Shown one piece after another: positions 42,466 through 53,295 of a stretch of 64,000 bases of DNA. The DNA comes from Udeniomyces pyricola (Eukaryota; Basidiomycota; Tremellomycetes; Cystofilobasidiales; Mrakiaceae): NCBI GenBank assembly GCA_039545295.1, contig BCIK01000008.1:1-64000 (forward strand), written 5' to 3'. A program made the position numbers and the translations under genes. The notes beneath the pieces were generated by a model. It did no database searches. It was given only the letters and a program-made list of their open reading frames with translations, and had not been told where the DNA came from. Position 1 is the first letter of the stretch. Each line of letters begins with the position of its first letter.

Positions 42466-45400
42466 ATGGTCTCCCTTTGGCCCGTTCGGTCCTCTCGCAT
42501 ACGTTATGCCCTCTTAGCGACTGCCGCCGTCGTCTCCATCTACCTTCTCAACCGCACGACTCCGATTGCCGATGTCATTCCATTACAGCCTGCGCCGTTC
42601 CGCTCCGGCTCAACCCGGCAATCGTCCCCCACCAGCACCAGCAATGCAACCAACGAGCACCCCATTCTAGGTCTCATCAGGGAAGCCGAACTCAAGTCAG
42701 TCCGACTTTCTTGCTGTCCTTGGTTTATTGCGCCCTCTCTCTGCTTGTCCCTCCATATCGTCCGAGTGTTAGGTGCAACCAAACATCGCAACGTTGTCCC
42801 TGACGATCGAACGCCGAAAGCTCATAAGGATATATTGATCTCTTAATGCCTGTACGACGTGCGAAATCACGTGTTGACTTCCAATTACTCCTCTGTCCCA
42901 ACTTTTGTAGATGGAAAAACGTCTATGAGAGCCAAAGCTCCACTTTCGAGCAAGCCATCGCCAAATATGTCGAAGTCAGTTCAACCACAACCATCGCTTC
43001 ACCTTCCAAACCCTTCCCTTTGGGCTAGATCTGGCGTGGTTCTCATCGCATTCGTATTCATTCACGCTCTGAACAGACCTACCAACGTCGTCCACCAGCT
43101 GGCTTCGCCGAGTGGTATAACTATGCTAGGAAAGTGGATTCCCATTTCATCGATACTCCTTACGCCTTGCTTGAGCCATCCATCGCCGTCTTTGGGGGGT
43201 TGTCCCCCGACTTCATGAGATCCGAACTCGCGGAGCTTCGGGAACGTGTTCCCGATGTAAGCCTTTTCTTTTCATAAGCCCACAAAATTTGAGCGTTGAA
43301 GACAACTTACCATGGCTGATGATTCATCCACCATACTATGCAGATGAACCCGTTCGTTCGGGATTTTGAAATATGGGTGGAGAACGGAGTATGCAAGGGT
43401 CGACATCAAGATGGCTGGTACGAGGTCAAACCAGGCGCGAGAAGTGGATGGGAATTTTGCAAGGTAAACGTAGAGAGTGCTTAAACGACACGAGAGCCCG
43501 TAGTCCTGCCCGACATGACGGTACCTTACCTTCCTTTTGTTCCGCTCTTTCGAAAACGTGTTACAGGCCATCGAGGATATCGCACACCTCCTACCCGATA
43601 TTCCACCCCTCATTTTCAATGCGAATGGTGGGTTGCCGTACTGTAAATTCTTGCGTATGGAACGACACAGATCGCACTGTTCTGACATCTATCACATCCG
43701 TCTTTGAGCAGATCAAGGCAGTTTGGTCATGTCGTGGAAGGAAAAGTCGGCCCTCATGGCTCACTCAAAAGCTGGCACTCGTGCGTGATAATTGCTGTTG
43801 TTCCTCGCCTCTAGTCCAACCGACGAAATTTTGCTTTAGCTTGTTTCTTCGCCAACATACCCTACAGGAGCTGCGACGACCTACGTCATTCCGGAGCCAT
43901 ACCATCCGCTTCCTTCACCCTCGCGGCCCATCGACCTCGAGATTTTTCAGTTCCAGACACCATACATCGCCTACGCTGACGCGTGTCCGCCCTACTCCCC
44001 CGCGGCACGCGATTTTTATATTAGTCCTTTCGACAAATCTGTTGTTTGGAACTCTACCACTGATACATATGCCCTTGGAAAGGATCAAGGAGGCTTTGTT
44101 ACAGATTTTGCAACGATGAACGACGTGTGTCTCAACACTGAGCTTCGTCTTGAACACGCCGAGTTTTTGCAATCAACTTTGAACAGCCACATAGGTGAGT
44201 CCAAAGCCAATTACATATGGCGGCACTGATCCAAATGTTTGTTAACATATATGGTTTATGTGCTTGAAACCTGATCCTCTCTGCAGTCCAACCAGACACT
44301 GATCAACCCAAAAAATTCGTGAGTTGTCAATCAAGAACAACTTTGACCTGAACGTTTGACCAGCTATCTGTCTTGTTCTTGTCGGTACGATCGTGCTGAC
44401 CAGAGACATCCTGAACTGCAGCGACATCCGGTCTTCTCGCAAAGGTGGGGTTCAAATTGATCAACGCTTGCTTCCGGTTCGCGCAGATCGGGCTCAATCC
44501 AACCTTATTGCTTATATCTTTCTCCCTTTGTTGGTTCTCTCAGCAAACACTCAGTCCAGGTATGAGTTGCATTGATCGTTGTTCTTCAACATGCCGGAAT
44601 TCAGATGAACACCTCCCATCCTCGTTCCCATCATATCGTTCTAAAAACCACCTTCTCATGTGGTACAACATCGGATCGGTATATCAGTCCGACTTTTTGC
44701 TTCCTCAGATCTATAATTACGAGTACCTCACCAACTGGAACCCAACACCATGGCACGAGAAGCAAGATGGTTTTGTTTGGAGGGGCATGTTCTCTGGTCT
44801 CGAGACACCCACTCATCCTGATTTTGGTGGTGATTGGAGGGCGAGTAAGTGAACCTGATCGCTGGTCCTGAGTCTGGTTTTGGATCAAACATGTCGATTC
44901 CATCCTTCAAACCTAGGCCTGATCATGTCGTGTACTATTTACTTCAGGTCCGAGGGCTCGATTACATCATTTCTGCAGAAACGACCGGGGTACTGTTGAT
45001 TATGTTTGGTCAGACGGAGGAAACCTCAGCAAAGCCACGATGCTCAAGTCCAAGTTCATGGAAAAGTATCTTGAGTGAGTGAGGGTTCGCTGCCCTTGAT
45101 GTGTTCCTGTCCTTTGGACTTAGCTGATACGTTCTGTACAAGGCCAGGAAAGCTGACATCCATCATTGTTTCTCTTGACGGTTCAAGTTGTGGTATCAAC
45201 CAGTTTGCATACGACGGGGACCACCTCGATGAATCTGGTCGACCGACACTCGAGACTGTACCACTTCGATACGACTTTGACAAAGTCAAGCTCATCGGCG
45301 ATGTAGATGGTACACACTTCTCACGGATTTCACTCCTCGTCAACCATTGTCCCAGTACTCACTCAGGCTCTCTGATTGGGTGCGAAAACCATCTGTGCAT

Positions 45401-45964
45401 CGTCTCGCTTAGGCTTTGGCTGGTCAGGCAGATTTCGAAACCTCCTTCGCTCGGGCTCGGCGATCGTTAAATCAACGGCTTACCAGGAGTGGTGGCTCAA
45501 TCATCTCATCCCATGGTATCATTACATCCCGATGAGGTATATTCAAGACCAATCCATTCCTGTGTCAATCTACCCATGAGACTACGATTGATTTTGTATA
45601 CATCCTATATCTTCTTTTGTTTTTGTTTGTTTTTTTCTTTTGCCGAATCGTAGGTCAGATTTGTCAGACTTGCCAAACCTCATCATGTTCTTTGTGACGC
45701 ATGACGATGCTGCGAGGCAAATCGCTGAGCAAGGTCGGGAATTTGTTGAAAAGCATTGGAGAAAGTAAGCCCATCCTGTATCTGATTGTCTCCTGACGTT
45801 GTCGAATTTCGCTCATGTATCTGGAGACTATACACTGACGATCTGTATCCCTCCCCGCGGGCTCTGGAATGTTCAGGGAGGACAAGTCCGTGTATATGTG
45901 GCGCATGCTCCTCGAGTATCGACGGATTATGGGACCCCCTGGCGAAAACGACTACCTGGACTGA
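42466..45964 (+). CDS. CAP10-type GT90 glycosyltransferase, Golgi type II membrane protein
   Basis: This is a CAP10-domain protein, the family that holds cryptococcal capsule proteins and beta-1,2-xylosyltransferases. The start at 42466 gives a short cytoplasmic tail and one membrane anchor (YALLATAAVVSIYLL). A luminal stem and catalytic region follow: SSTFEQAIAKYVE, GFAEWYNYARKVDSHFID, FGGLSPDFMRSELAELRERV, KAIEDIAHLLPDIPPLIFN, then DFATMNDVCLNTELRLEHAE and HEKQDGFVWRGMFSGLETP. ARLHHFCRNDRGTVDYVWSD, FGWSGRFRNLLRSGSAIVKS and WWLNHLIPWYHYIPM come later, and the last exon ends PPGENDYLD at 45964. At least ten introns are present. Sugar donor and acceptor cannot be read from the sequence; xylose transfer to a glycan is inference from the family. 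Confidence 0.9.
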
Positions 45965-46431
45965 AGTCCTGTATACAGTTGCATGGCATGCAATCCAATA
46001 GGAGGAAAATTCATATAGATTTTCACTTAGGATCAGGAAAATGTGCGCCATCGGATGGCGAGGGGAATCAAGGGAGGGGGGGGGGAGGGGGAGGCCAGGA
46101 GGCAGATGAAATCATCACGTACCATCCATCATCACACATGATGGCAAGACTTCCCGGCTGCCCTCATATCTGTCTTCAATTCGCCTTGACATCTCGTGTA
46201 CGTTGGCAGCGCTCCTTCATCATGCATCCCCACGTTCATTCTCGTTGCACATGTATTTTATGGATGGTAATCATGTCCGATGGCTTCTTACGTGAACTAT
46301 CGCTCGTCGAGCCTGTACCTTGTCGCCATTATCATATAACGCAACCAAGTTTAGGATGTTCAAGACGGGAAAAAGATGTATGGATACACGAAAGTGCAAG
46401 AGACTTCTCGAGAGCGTTGTCGAAGCTACAT
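45965..46431. other. Convergent 3' intergenic stretch with a G-rich tract
   Basis: It lies between two converging stops. A nearly pure purine tract with runs of G is at about 46066-46101. No gene was seen. Confidence 0.45.
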
Positions 46432-48281
46432 CTACGCCTTGGGAGAAAGGCCAGTGAAAAGGACTCCGGTGGCCGATTTGACGGTGACGTTTTGCTGAAC
46501 GACTTCGTGCCACTGACCCTGCTCAGTCTGCCCCCAAACGCTCACGTAACCATCGCTCTGACCGACGGCCATGATGTACTTGCCGTCGGGAGATGCGCCA
46601 ACACCTCGGAATTCTCGTCCGTTTTTGGGCGAGAGGAACTCTTGGAGCTGGACCTCGCCACTCTCCTTGACGGCAAAGACAGCAAGAACGTCCGTCGATC
46701 GATCAGCCAGAGTCCTAGTCGATGCAACGAGGATGGGTCCGCCGATGGCATTGGGCAGCGAGAGAAGCTCTGCACCGTTGGGTCGAGCACCGATGTAAAG
46801 CGGGTTCGATGTCGACGGCGGGGGAGGAACTATCGAGGTCTTGGACTTGAGGATAGGCTGCGAAGCGTTAGATGTGATCTGATGATGGACAAGGGCGGGA
46901 AGGAGCTCGTTTACAGTGTAAAGGTTTTCGCCTAAAAGCGTACTCGAGAAACGACAGGTAGGAGAAAAGGGGCAACGGTAGAGGTGTTCAAGAAAATATT
47001 TAGCAAAGGGTTTCAGGCGATTGATTGAGAACAATATTGAGAGCTTACCGTTCTCAGAGACATGAATGTGTCGAGGACCTCCTCCCTCATCGCCCTTGAG
47101 CTCCTCACCCTCCATCAGGGTCCAAGTAACGCTGCCCGTCTCGCCGTGTCCAATCTTAAGTCGCCAGACGGTATCACTTCCGAGGTCCGGAACCCAGATC
47201 TCGGCAGTTCCGTTAGCGCGCTTAACCTCAACCACTTCGTGAGGATGAGGACTCTCTTGACGAGAAGCTACTCGGAGTGGGCTTGAGCCATTGTTGAAGG
47301 GAAGATCGATAAGGCTGCCATTGGTGCCCTCAGCGGTGAAACTTCCGTCGGATTCGAGGGGAAGAAGCATGACAGACCCGGTCATGTAGTTGGCTAGATA
47401 TAATTTCACGAATTGAAGCGTCAATCAGAATGACGAATGATGACTTCAAGTATAGAAAATGTAGCGGCGGGTGAGACACTGACCGATGGCAAGACCTTTG
47501 CCGTCGGCGACAACATCGCAATGAGCCGGAGCACCTCCCCCAGAAGAGACTTCCTTGATCACCTCGAGATCAGTACCGTCGTCCGAGAGCTTGAGCAAGG
47601 CTACGGGCGAGAACAAGCCAGTCATGACGAGGACGGCCAAACGTGAGCTTATGCCGAGACGAGCTTGAAGGAAGTATATACAAGCTGACTGCACACTGAC
47701 CAACGCTACCATTCTTTTCATCTTCCTTGACAGCATAGAAGAGGTTCTGGTGGACGGGGTCTGAGGGTGAACGATGGTTAGATGAGAACTTTGAGCAAGC
47801 AGACTGAAGGAGAAGAGGACCGATGGAGCCGCTCGGTCGGGTGCCAGAGAGATGGCAACGAGAGGGGGAAGTGGAATGACGTAAGACGACTCACGTTGAG
47901 TGACCCAGGAGAAGGAAGGACCAACGTTGAAATCGGGGCCTACGGTGAGTTTGCCATCTTGTGCGTTGGGTCCAGTAGGAGGTTCAAAGATGAGGGAATG
48001 GATGTAGTTGGTGTAGGAGCCTGAGAAAGTTGAGTGGACAGCGTGAGTGGGGGCGAGGAAAAGAAGCAATCATCAATCATGACGACGAAGGAAAGAGAAA
48101 GATTGATGAGACCCTTGGCCAGCGGTGGCGGGACAGGGTGAAGGCAGGGATGTGACTGACCAAGGAGGACAATCTGGCCCGAGGCGTTGTTGGATGGGGT
48201 GGAGTTGGTGAAGGAGAACATGGTGTTGGCAGTGGCTGAGATGGCGAGAATGAGGGGTGAGAGTTGGCGTGAGATGAGCAT
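46432..48281 (-). CDS. Secreted lactonase-fold beta-propeller protein
   Basis: This is a seven-bladed propeller of the 6-phosphogluconolactonase / carboxy-muconate cyclase-like family. The start at 48281 gives a signal-peptide-like segment (QLSPLILAISATANTMFSF) and several N-glycosylation sites. YTNYIHSLIFEPPTGPN opens the propeller, followed by PSFSWVTQ, SSGGGAPAHCDVVADGKGLA and NYMTGSVMLLPLESDGSF. The family signature region is HPHEVVEVKRANGTAEIWVP, then DLGSDTVWRLKI and GPRHIHVSENG. GENLYTVNELLPALVHHQI, RGVGASPDGKYIMAVGQSDG and VSVWG follow. The end is TGLSPKA at 46432. The substrate is unknown; secreted lactonase-fold proteins of fungi are mostly uncharacterised. It is divergent from CGI121. 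Confidence 0.86.
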
Positions 48282-48885
48282 GATGGAGATATATATATAT
48301 ATATATTTGGTGGACTGATTGAGATGGGGGGAAAGCGGCCTGTGACTGCTCGACGTCGTCGTTCGATGTTCGTTTCTTCTTCTTTTTTTCTCGTCGGGAC
48401 TGATGTTGGTTGCGGTCTTCAGTTCTTCCGTTTTGATATGACAGTCGTTTCCCCTGGTAACCAATACGCCAATGACATATAGCGGCTTGATGAAGCTAAT
48501 GGATTGATCTGTCGAAGGGACGTCACGTCGATCATACATCATAACCAATCGCAACGCGAGCCCCTGGATCTTGGCTGATATAAGGTCAATGGCAATTGAT
48601 TATGCAGTATCATACGTCATAGTGGACCATGCATCTATCATGCTCAATCGCAGTGAGATAATTGTATGTTATATGTTATATGTGTATGTGCATCATAATT
48701 TTTTTTACTTCGCCCTGGAACGTGTAGACGCGACGTGAACCGATCACTGCACTCATGATTTATGCATATATTTTAAACATGCCAACCTTGGCTAACCTGT
48801 CCATGTGGTCATCCGCCCGCCCGCAATCTACTACATGATCATTCCATCCAGATCCATCCACCTATAACACATAACCCTCAACAAC
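48282..48885. other. Divergent promoter between the lactonase and CGI121
   Basis: A (TA)n tract lies at about 48290-48306, beside the lactonase start, and short ATGTTATATG repeats with a poly-T run at about 48664-48706. No gene was seen. Confidence 0.45.
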
Positions 48886-49792
48886 ATGGAATCCCTAATT
48901 CTGCCTCATCTTCCAGCCGAGCTCTCCCATATCCATCTCGCCCTTTTCCAAAACATCACCAATCCAACCCAGATCAAGTCTGGCCTTGTCGCTGCCGCCA
49001 CCATGGATGGGCCCGAGGGCGACCGAGAGAGGGACCGCTACGATTTTGGATTCATTGACGCTAGGACGGTACGAACCCATGCTTTCGTCGTCGTTGACGC
49101 CCTTTTTCACTTCATTCAGCTCACCGTTAGCTCCTTCATAGATCACTTCCCGACTTCAGCTCATCACTGCCGTCCATCAGGCCGTTCTTGCCGCCCATCG
49201 GGGCACCCTCGCTACCAACACGGCCCACTCCGAGATTCTCTTCACTCTCAATCCTTCCAACAATGTATGTCTGCAACGAGACGATAGGGTTCAATCTATC
49301 TACCTACCTATGGGGTCTCACCAACGCCGTGGCTACTGACGACGGTTTCCCACTTCTTACCACCCTGACTTGTATGTCGATTCGACAGATCAGCGACTCG
49401 TTACGTTCATTCGGCATTTCCCCAAAAACAACTGCTCTCATCGTCGTTCGAATCGGTCCCACGCCAGCTGCCTCATCTTCGGCTAACACGACATCTACGA
49501 CTCCATTAGTCGCACACTCACCTGCATGGGTACAGAATCAAATGCTTGACGTGGTTGATGGCGACCTCGTCAGCTTTGACAAACTGCACGAGACGGTCGA
49601 CTGGAAGACTGTCAATAAGGTACATTGGTTTCACCTTGCGCGGCTCAACTTGACAACCCGCACGTGCTGATGGATCGTCACCACATGACTCATGTTCCAC
49701 AGTTATACAAAATTCCGGCCACTAATAAAGATGATCACGTGTGGGCAGAGGAGCTCATCGTGAGCATGGTAGCGATGAAAAGTGTTTCCTAG
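48886..49792 (+). CDS. CGI121: EKC/KEOPS complex subunit CGI121
   Basis: This small subunit of the KEOPS complex binds tRNA and helps make t6A37. The start at 48886 gives MESLILPHLPAELSHIHLAL, FQNITNPTQIKSGLVAA and YDFGFIDAR. The next exon reads ITAVHQAVLAAHRGTLATN and AHSEILFTLNPSNN, the conserved centre of the family. A short intron follows, then ISDSLRSFGISPKTTALIVV, the expected I-x-x-[AS]-L-R-x-F-G-I pattern. The C-terminal part has VDGDLVSFDKLHETVDWKTV and ends AEELIVSMVAMKSVS at 49790. Its partners Kae1, Bud32, Pcc1 and Gon7 are not in this window. Confidence 0.88.
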
Positions 49793-50158
49793 ACACGCAC
49801 AGTTGCTTGGCGCATGCTTCCGTCCATGCCCATCCACAGTCGCCACGTCCTGCCAGCACCAAGAAATGATCAAGGGTACGCTGAACATGCTAGCCTGCCT
49901 CAACCTCGTCGCGTTTCGGCTATCGCTCCAGGTTTCAAACGCGGCGGATCGAGATATGTGCCGGCGGACGTGAGCCGGGCAGGAGTGGAGATGCGTGATC
50001 AAAGGATGTTCATGGTTCATGTAGCAGTGTTGATTCAGGATACAGGCAACGAACAGGCACGCGAAGAGAAAGATGTTTCCTGGCCTGTGCGATAGAATGA
50101 TTGGGCTCAAGATGGAACGAAGACAAAACATAAACATTGGGGCCCAGGCCGGGAGTCT
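49793..50158. other. Convergent 3' intergenic stretch
   Basis: About 365 nt between the converging stops of CGI121 and YOS1. Open frames in it have no family character. Confidence 0.4.
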
Positions 50159-50813
50159 TTAACCGAATGCGAGCTCGTAGAGAATGACGACGACGTTTAG
50201 TATTATTAGCGGAACTGTATAGGAGAATAGAATAACTCGAGAGTCAGAATCCCGATTTGACTGCCAGACATGAGATTGGGTCGTTTGGGCTGATGGGTAG
50301 CTTGGCAACAAGGAACAGCGCGTCATGAGAAGTAAGGGACTCACTTCGCATCAACGTTCTAACTGCCCCGATCAGATTGATCATTCTCGCTTTGACACCT
50401 GGTCCTTGGGGACTCCCTGCGATGTCCTGACCATATGCATCGTATGTAGGGACAGCAGCCGTAGCCTGGAGGGTAGAAGTTGACCAACCAACTTTGGAGC
50501 GGCAGACCAGATGGAAAGAAGAAGGCGAAAAGAACCCGGAAGGTGAGCTTTCAGTTATGGACGCGATAAGACCAACACGGTCGAGGAGGAAAGGACGGAC
50601 TGCGAGACAGGAAGCGTTCCTCTGAAAGGATGGCGAGTGCGTTGATGAACAGAAGCGATGCCCAGACGAGGTCTCTGATGATGGGATGTTTTAGCGAGCA
50701 GAAGTGAAGAGGCGATGAGGTCAGTCGAACGCGTCAAGGCAGCTGAGGTGAGACGAGATGTGAGGGAGAAGGACGCGAGGAAAACAAGTTACTGACCCAA
50801 GACCGAGGCCCAT
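50159..50813 (-). CDS. YOS1: YOS1 / IER3IP1 family ER-Golgi protein
   Basis: This very small two-span protein of the ER-Golgi membranes is needed in yeast for COPII traffic with Yif1 and Yip1. Four exons join in frame. MGLGLG at 50813 is spliced to DLVWASLLFINALAILSEER, FLSR. Then IGWSTSTLQATAAVPTY follows, PQGPGVKARMINLIGAVRTL, MR. The last exon is IPLIILNVVVILYELAFG, with the stop at 50159. The pattern EERFLxxIGW, then KxxxINLIxxVRTxMRxPLII, matches Yos1/IER3IP1 closely. The loop between the spans is slightly longer than in human IER3IP1. It is divergent from PSMA3 (551 nt). Confidence 0.9.
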
Positions 50814-51363
50814 GGTGATAAGATGGATGTATGCGGGTTCGGGTAGGGATCGAGTGAAAGCGGACTGTCCAGTGGTTCTAAATGTATTGGGCCGAGTGGA
50901 TTGGGCCGGGCTGCTGGAGATGAGGACCGGGTGTAGGGAGGGTCGAGTTGGGTCGGAGCTTCGAGCTTCGAGGCCGATGCATGGTATTTGCATGTATATA
51001 TATATATATATATGTATATATATTTGTACTGTACTGTGTGTGGATGTGATTTGTTTTGAGGAGCTGGTCGAGTAATGATTAGCTAAATATTTAATATAAG
51101 GACATGGATACATGGATAATAATCATCCCCTTCTCATCCTCATTGGCCGATATATATTGCTCAACGATTCTTATATAAAACATAAATGATCAACGTTTAG
51201 CAACTTATACAGTCTTACTCACAGCAGCGTATACTCTCCACCTCATCTTCAACGTTCAACCACCCCCTCTGCCTTTCCTCAACCATCCCATTCGATTCCA
51301 TCCCCCATCACCTCCCCGTCACTCAGCAACAACTACTCTCCCCAACCGCCCTTTCACTCAGCA
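50814..51363. other. Divergent promoter between YOS1 and PSMA3
   Basis: It contains an alternating TA tract at about 50994-51022 and C-rich pyrimidine sequence just before the PSMA3 start. No gene was seen. Confidence 0.45.
50994..51022. repeat. Alternating TA tract
   Basis: An AT dinucleotide tract broken by single G bases, in the promoter region shared by YOS1 and PSMA3. Confidence 0.8.
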
Positions 51364-52918
51364 TGACCTCCATTGGCACAGGATACGATCTCAGTGCTTC
51401 CACCTACTCCCCAGACGGTCGCATCTTCCAGGTCCGTCCATCCGAGACCAACACAACCTCCACGTCCTCTTGACCTCACCCGCCCTCCAAGCTGATCGCT
51501 TCCTCCCATCTCTTCCTTCATCCTTCCGTTCCTCCGGTCTACCCTCTTCCATTCTTACCTCCACTGACCGCTCATCTCTCACAGGTTGAATATGCTGGCA
51601 AGGCAGTCGATGCAGGAGGGTCAGTCACGTTGTTGCCCTATCCATGGAGATGCTTTCTCGTTGGACCCGGCACCTGACACTTGTTCTGCTCTACCTCGTC
51701 CATTCGTCACCACTTTCTCTTGACCTTCAGGACTGCGCTGGGAATTCGAACCAAAGATGGTGTCATTCTCGCCGTCGAAAAGCTCGTTCACTCTAAGCTT
51801 CTCGTCCCCGGCACTAACCGAAGGATCCAAACGATTGATCCTCATGTCGGACTCGTGCGTTCGCTTCCTCCATACGTGTTGCTGCGATCGTTGGCCTCGC
51901 CCCGTCAACTGTCTCCTCATCTCATCACACTCACTGGACGCGACTCGTCAACGTCTGGTATTGATGTTTCTTTTCTCACCGAATCCCCAGGCTACCGCCG
52001 GTCTGCCAGCCGATGCCAAACACGTCGCGTCCAGAGCTCGCGAAGAGGCTCAGAACTACCGGGACATCTACAACGCCCCCACTCCTTTGAAGGTGAGCTA
52101 GTATCCTCGTGGATTGACTCAACAGATCACGACAGCACTGTCATCTTGACGTGTTATGATTTTCTCGACTGCAGCTCACGCCTAACTTGGACCTGATATT
52201 GTCTATGTCATCCCCTTTACTATTCAGGATCTCATCTCACGAGTTTCCATGTACCTCCAAGCTTACACCCTTTACTCGTCCGTTCGCCCGTTCGGCGTGT
52301 CGTCGATTTTTGGAGCCGTCGACAAGAATGGTCCCCAGCTGTATATGATTGAGCCGAGTGGATTGAGCTACGGACATCGGGCGACGGCTGTTGGCAAGGG
52401 CAAGATGCTCGCCAAGACCGCGGTGGGTGGCCTCATTTCTAAACTTCACCTACGCTGTGATACCGTATTGCTTACTTTGCTTCGTGTCTCACCTATCCAA
52501 TTTTTCAGCTTGAGAAGCTCGACTTTGATACGCTCTCCAACCGTGATGCCGTCATCGCGGCCGCCCGAATGTAAGTTGATACTTGGCGCTGTCTGCTCAA
52601 CAATATGTCTCCACACAATCTCTGATGTTTGGTATGGATATCCGACCACACTGCAGTATTCACGCGTGTCATGCCGACGAGAAAGATAAGGAATTCGAGT
52701 TGGAGGTCACCTGGATTTGCCCAGAGTCGAAAGGACGTCACGCCTTTATCCCGCAAGAGCTGGCCCAGGAGGCCGACAGACTGGCCAAAGAGTCGCTGTA
52801 TGTGGAGTTTATTCTTACGTCCTTTCGCTCAGTTTGATATTCATGCTGACCGTTGATATGACGTGACTTTCCGACTGTGTTCGTTTGCATGAATAGGGAG
52901 GAGGGCATGGAGGAGTAG
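51364..52918 (+). CDS. PSMA3: 20S proteasome subunit alpha7 (PSMA3 / PRE10 type)
   Basis: This is an alpha-ring subunit of the 20S proteasome. The start at 51364 gives [19 protein letters not shown], the alpha-subunit signature (YDxxxxxxSPDGRxFQVEYA) split by an intron after RIFQ. Next come [20 protein letters not shown] and [11 protein letters not shown], the latter spliced to [100 protein letters not shown] and [20 protein letters not shown] follow. The acidic C-terminal end is LAKESLEEGMEE at 52916. Residue order and the acidic tail fit alpha7. Introns are short; PSMA3 lacks the active-site threonine, as expected of alpha subunits. Confidence 0.93.
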
Positions 52919-53295
52919 GACTGAATGGTTGGAGCTAGATATCATGATTGCTTCTGTTTGGACCAGACGTGTATAAGTCGTGCTGAGGACATTCGTCCTT
53001 GAGTCAATCTGTATGATACAACCTGACCGAAATTGAATGACGCTGTTTCTTGTAGCTCATCCATCGACTGTCAAGACCATGTCACCTTGTACTACGTCAC
53101 TGCTTCGAAACATATATAGGTTCACTAACAGTAACGTCTATTCTTGGACTGCTGTTTCGGGCGTTTCATCGATCAGCAGCGGCGACGTGCTGCGATCGTT
53201 TGTTCACACTCGTCGGCGTCGACTGTCCCTGCATCTTCAACTCACTCGGCTACTTACACAACAAACACCCTCCCTTGCTCCAGTCTGCGTCCAAA
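52919..53295. other. PSMA3 3' region and phosphatidylserine decarboxylase promoter
   Basis: About 375 nt. An open frame from 53200 runs into the decarboxylase start but does not look coding before 53296. Confidence 0.4.

Noticed and set aside
45799..46935. Plus-strand frame of 378 residues
   Set aside because: It starts inside the last GT90 exons in a wrong frame, crosses the G-rich intergenic tract, and then runs antisense to the lactonase gene.
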